Positions 63,103 through 64,000 of a stretch of 64,000 nucleotides of DNA are shown here, one piece after another. Under the pieces are notes generated by a model. The model was not told the origin of the DNA. It worked only from the letters and a program-made list of their open reading frames with translations, and searched no databases. The number at the start of each line of letters is the position of its first letter. The first letter of the stretch is position 1. The stretch is from JAWKTM01 sp041399085 (GTDB lineage: Bacteria; Planctomycetota; Planctomycetia; Pirellulales; Pirellulaceae). The DNA lies in assembly GCA_041399085.1 (NCBI GenBank), contig JAWKTM010000014.1, positions 78,457 through 142,456 on the forward strand, in the 5' to 3' direction. Made by a program: the position numbers and the translations under genes.

Positions 63103-63690
63103 ATGATGGGCCCCATGTTGCATTTGCAGTCGTCGTCGCCCGAACGTTGGTATCGCCAAGTCGAACAGCACTTGGACGAGATTCTGATCGACCACGCGCA
63201 TTGCGAAAAAAAAGCCGCCGGCACGGCGATGAACTTGATGTTCGCGTACATCGAGAACGAAGAACTGTGTCGCGAAATGGACGTAATTGTGAGAGAAGAG
63301 CTGGAGCATTTCTTTCAAGTCCGCGAGTTATTGAAGCGGCGCGGAATCGATTTTCGAAGGTTGCGGCCGGGGACTTATGGGCAGCGGTTGCACGAATTGG
63401 TTCGCAAGGACGAGCCGCGGCGAGCCGTCGATCGGTTGCTCGTCGCGGGGCTGATCGAGGCGCGCTCGTGCGAACGTTTTGGCATTCTGCGCGAACGGCT
63501 GGCCGATCGCGAACTGGCGGATTTTTACGACAGCCTGTTTGAATCGGAAGCGCGGCATCACAGCGTTTATGTGCGGTTGGCCAAGCAGTTCGACCGCGAA
63601 GATCGCGTCGACCAACGGTTGGATGAGTTGGCCGCCGCCGAAGCTCGCATTATCGAGGAAGGTTGCGAGTTGGCTCGCGTGCATAGTTGA
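63103..63690 (+). CDS. miaE: tRNA-(ms2io6A)-hydroxylase-like protein (MiaE)
   Basis: A start at ATG 63103 (or 63106/63115) gives about 195 aa. The ferritin-like di-iron signature is complete: ILIDHAHCEKKAAGTAMNLM, VREELEHFFQV (ExxH), and the second pair ...FESEARHHSVYVRLA. MiaE hydroxylates the ms2i6A37 base of tRNA. Enzymes of this family are scattered in distribution and several homologues are of uncertain function. The open frame reaches upstream to 62878 but that part overlaps the divergent gene's signal peptide. Confidence 0.85.
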   Translation: MMGPMLHLQSSSPERWYRQVEQHLDEILIDHAHCEKKAAGTAMNLMFAYIENEELCREMDVIVREELEHFFQVRELLKRRGIDFRRLRPGTYGQRLHELVRKDEPRRAVDRLLVAGLIEARSCERFGILRERLADRELADFYDSLFESEARHHSVYVRLAKQFDREDRVDQRLDELAAAEARIIEEGCELARVHS

Positions 63691-63742
63691 GTTGCGCGGC
63701 CCAATCACTTTCGTTTTGTCTCTATCAGACCTCGAGGAATTC

Positions 63743-64000
63743 ATGACCGAACAATTGGACGGATTGCGTATCGCCGTGATTGGAACCGGCAAAGTGGGCG
63801 GCACGCTGGGAGCTCGTTGGGCTCGCAAGGGGCATCGAGTGGCGTTTGGTTCGCGCGATCCGCACGGCGACAAGGTACGGCAACTGTTGGAGCAGGCCGG
63901 CGAGAACGCCACGGCGACAACGGCTGGCGAAGCGGCTCAGAACAACGACGTGCTGATTCTGGCGACGCCGTGGAATTCGGCTCAACAAGTGCTTTCGTTG
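63743..64000 (+). CDS. NADPH-dependent F420 reductase-like protein (partial, runs off the window)
   Basis: ATG 63743 is preceded by a GAGGAA ribosome binding site. The 86 visible codons encode a Rossmann fold with RIAVIGTGKVGGTLGARWAR, VAFGSRDPHGDKVRQLL and AAQNNDVLILATPWNSAQ, as in NAD-binding-2/F420 oxidoreductases (NPD family). Without the C-terminus, the choice between F420:NADP reductase and another NADP-binding reductase cannot be made. Confidence 0.8.
   Translation, partial: MTEQLDGLRIAVIGTGKVGGTLGARWARKGHRVAFGSRDPHGDKVRQLLEQAGENATATTAGEAAQNNDVLILATPWNSAQQVLSL

Overview
This GC-rich window looks like a chromosome segment of a planctomycete, probably Pirellulales-like. The evidence is two giant secreted proteins with the N-terminal LEPR-XLL signature (LEDRxML), two prepilin-like DUF1559 genes, an ECF sigma factor followed by a Ser/Thr kinase with WD40 repeats, DUF2203 and DUF6798 proteins, and a dockerin-ended extracellular protein. 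The taxonomy is inferred from these families; no rRNA or tRNA gene was seen.

Layout. 0.1-1.7 kb: TolC-type efflux protein (minus). 2.2-6.0 kb: a partial complex I set (nuoI, DUF2203, nuoA, nuoC, nuoD; no nuoB). 6.1-8.1 kb: a three-gene HipBST-like toxin-antitoxin cassette behind four perfect TTCCCGNNCGGGAA palindromes, followed by a translationally overlapped 41-codon HigA-like remnant. 8.0-11.1 kb: BaiN/HI0933-like flavoprotein and a GH88-like protein (minus). 11.2-11.6 kb: array of ~21-bp repeats. 12.1-17.4 kb: frameshifted giant metzincin/SdrD/cadherin-like/dockerin protein. 17.5-21.9 kb: methyltransferase, YgiQ-type radical SAM protein, IS3 transposase remnant, P-loop kinase. 21.9-29.8 kb: giant LEPR-XLL/cadherin/PKD/RTX adhesin (minus), broken by indels inside a block of near-identical ~321-bp repeats. 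30.3-34.3 kb: ECF sigma factor and WD40 kinase. 34.5-39.0 kb: trpC, purH, and prpC-prpB of the methylcitrate pathway (all minus). 39.2-46.8 kb: DUF6798 membrane protein, hflX, SDR, a second ~21-bp repeat array, a small membrane protein, hexamer repeats, ligA. 46.9-50.2 kb: genes still recognisable but riddled with frameshifts (cmk, rhodanese, His-rich lipoprotein, ComEA-like, sufE), leading into sufS. 51.5-56.3 kb: 1394-aa membrane-anchored beta-propeller protein and DUF2062. 56.5-61.9 kb: two divergent DUF1559/lipoprotein sets; the plus-strand set continues into hemP and a DUF4198/Kelch protein and has a Fur-like palindrome at its promoter. 62.2-64.0 kb: SGNH hydrolase, MiaE-like hydroxylase, start of an F420/NADP oxidoreductase-like gene.

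Main themes. (1) A HipBST-type module with a distinctive operator set and a possible fourth small ORF. (2) A probable iron-repressed operon ending in hemP and a Kelch/DUF4198 protein. (3) Two distant arrays of one 21-bp repeat family plus two other dispersed intergenic repeats. (4) Clusters of frame-changing indels in otherwise well-conserved genes (12-15, 23.5-24.9, 31.0, 34.2, 47.1-50.3, 56.8-59.4 kb). These look more like consensus-sequence errors than genuine gene decay, and they should temper any pseudogene call here.
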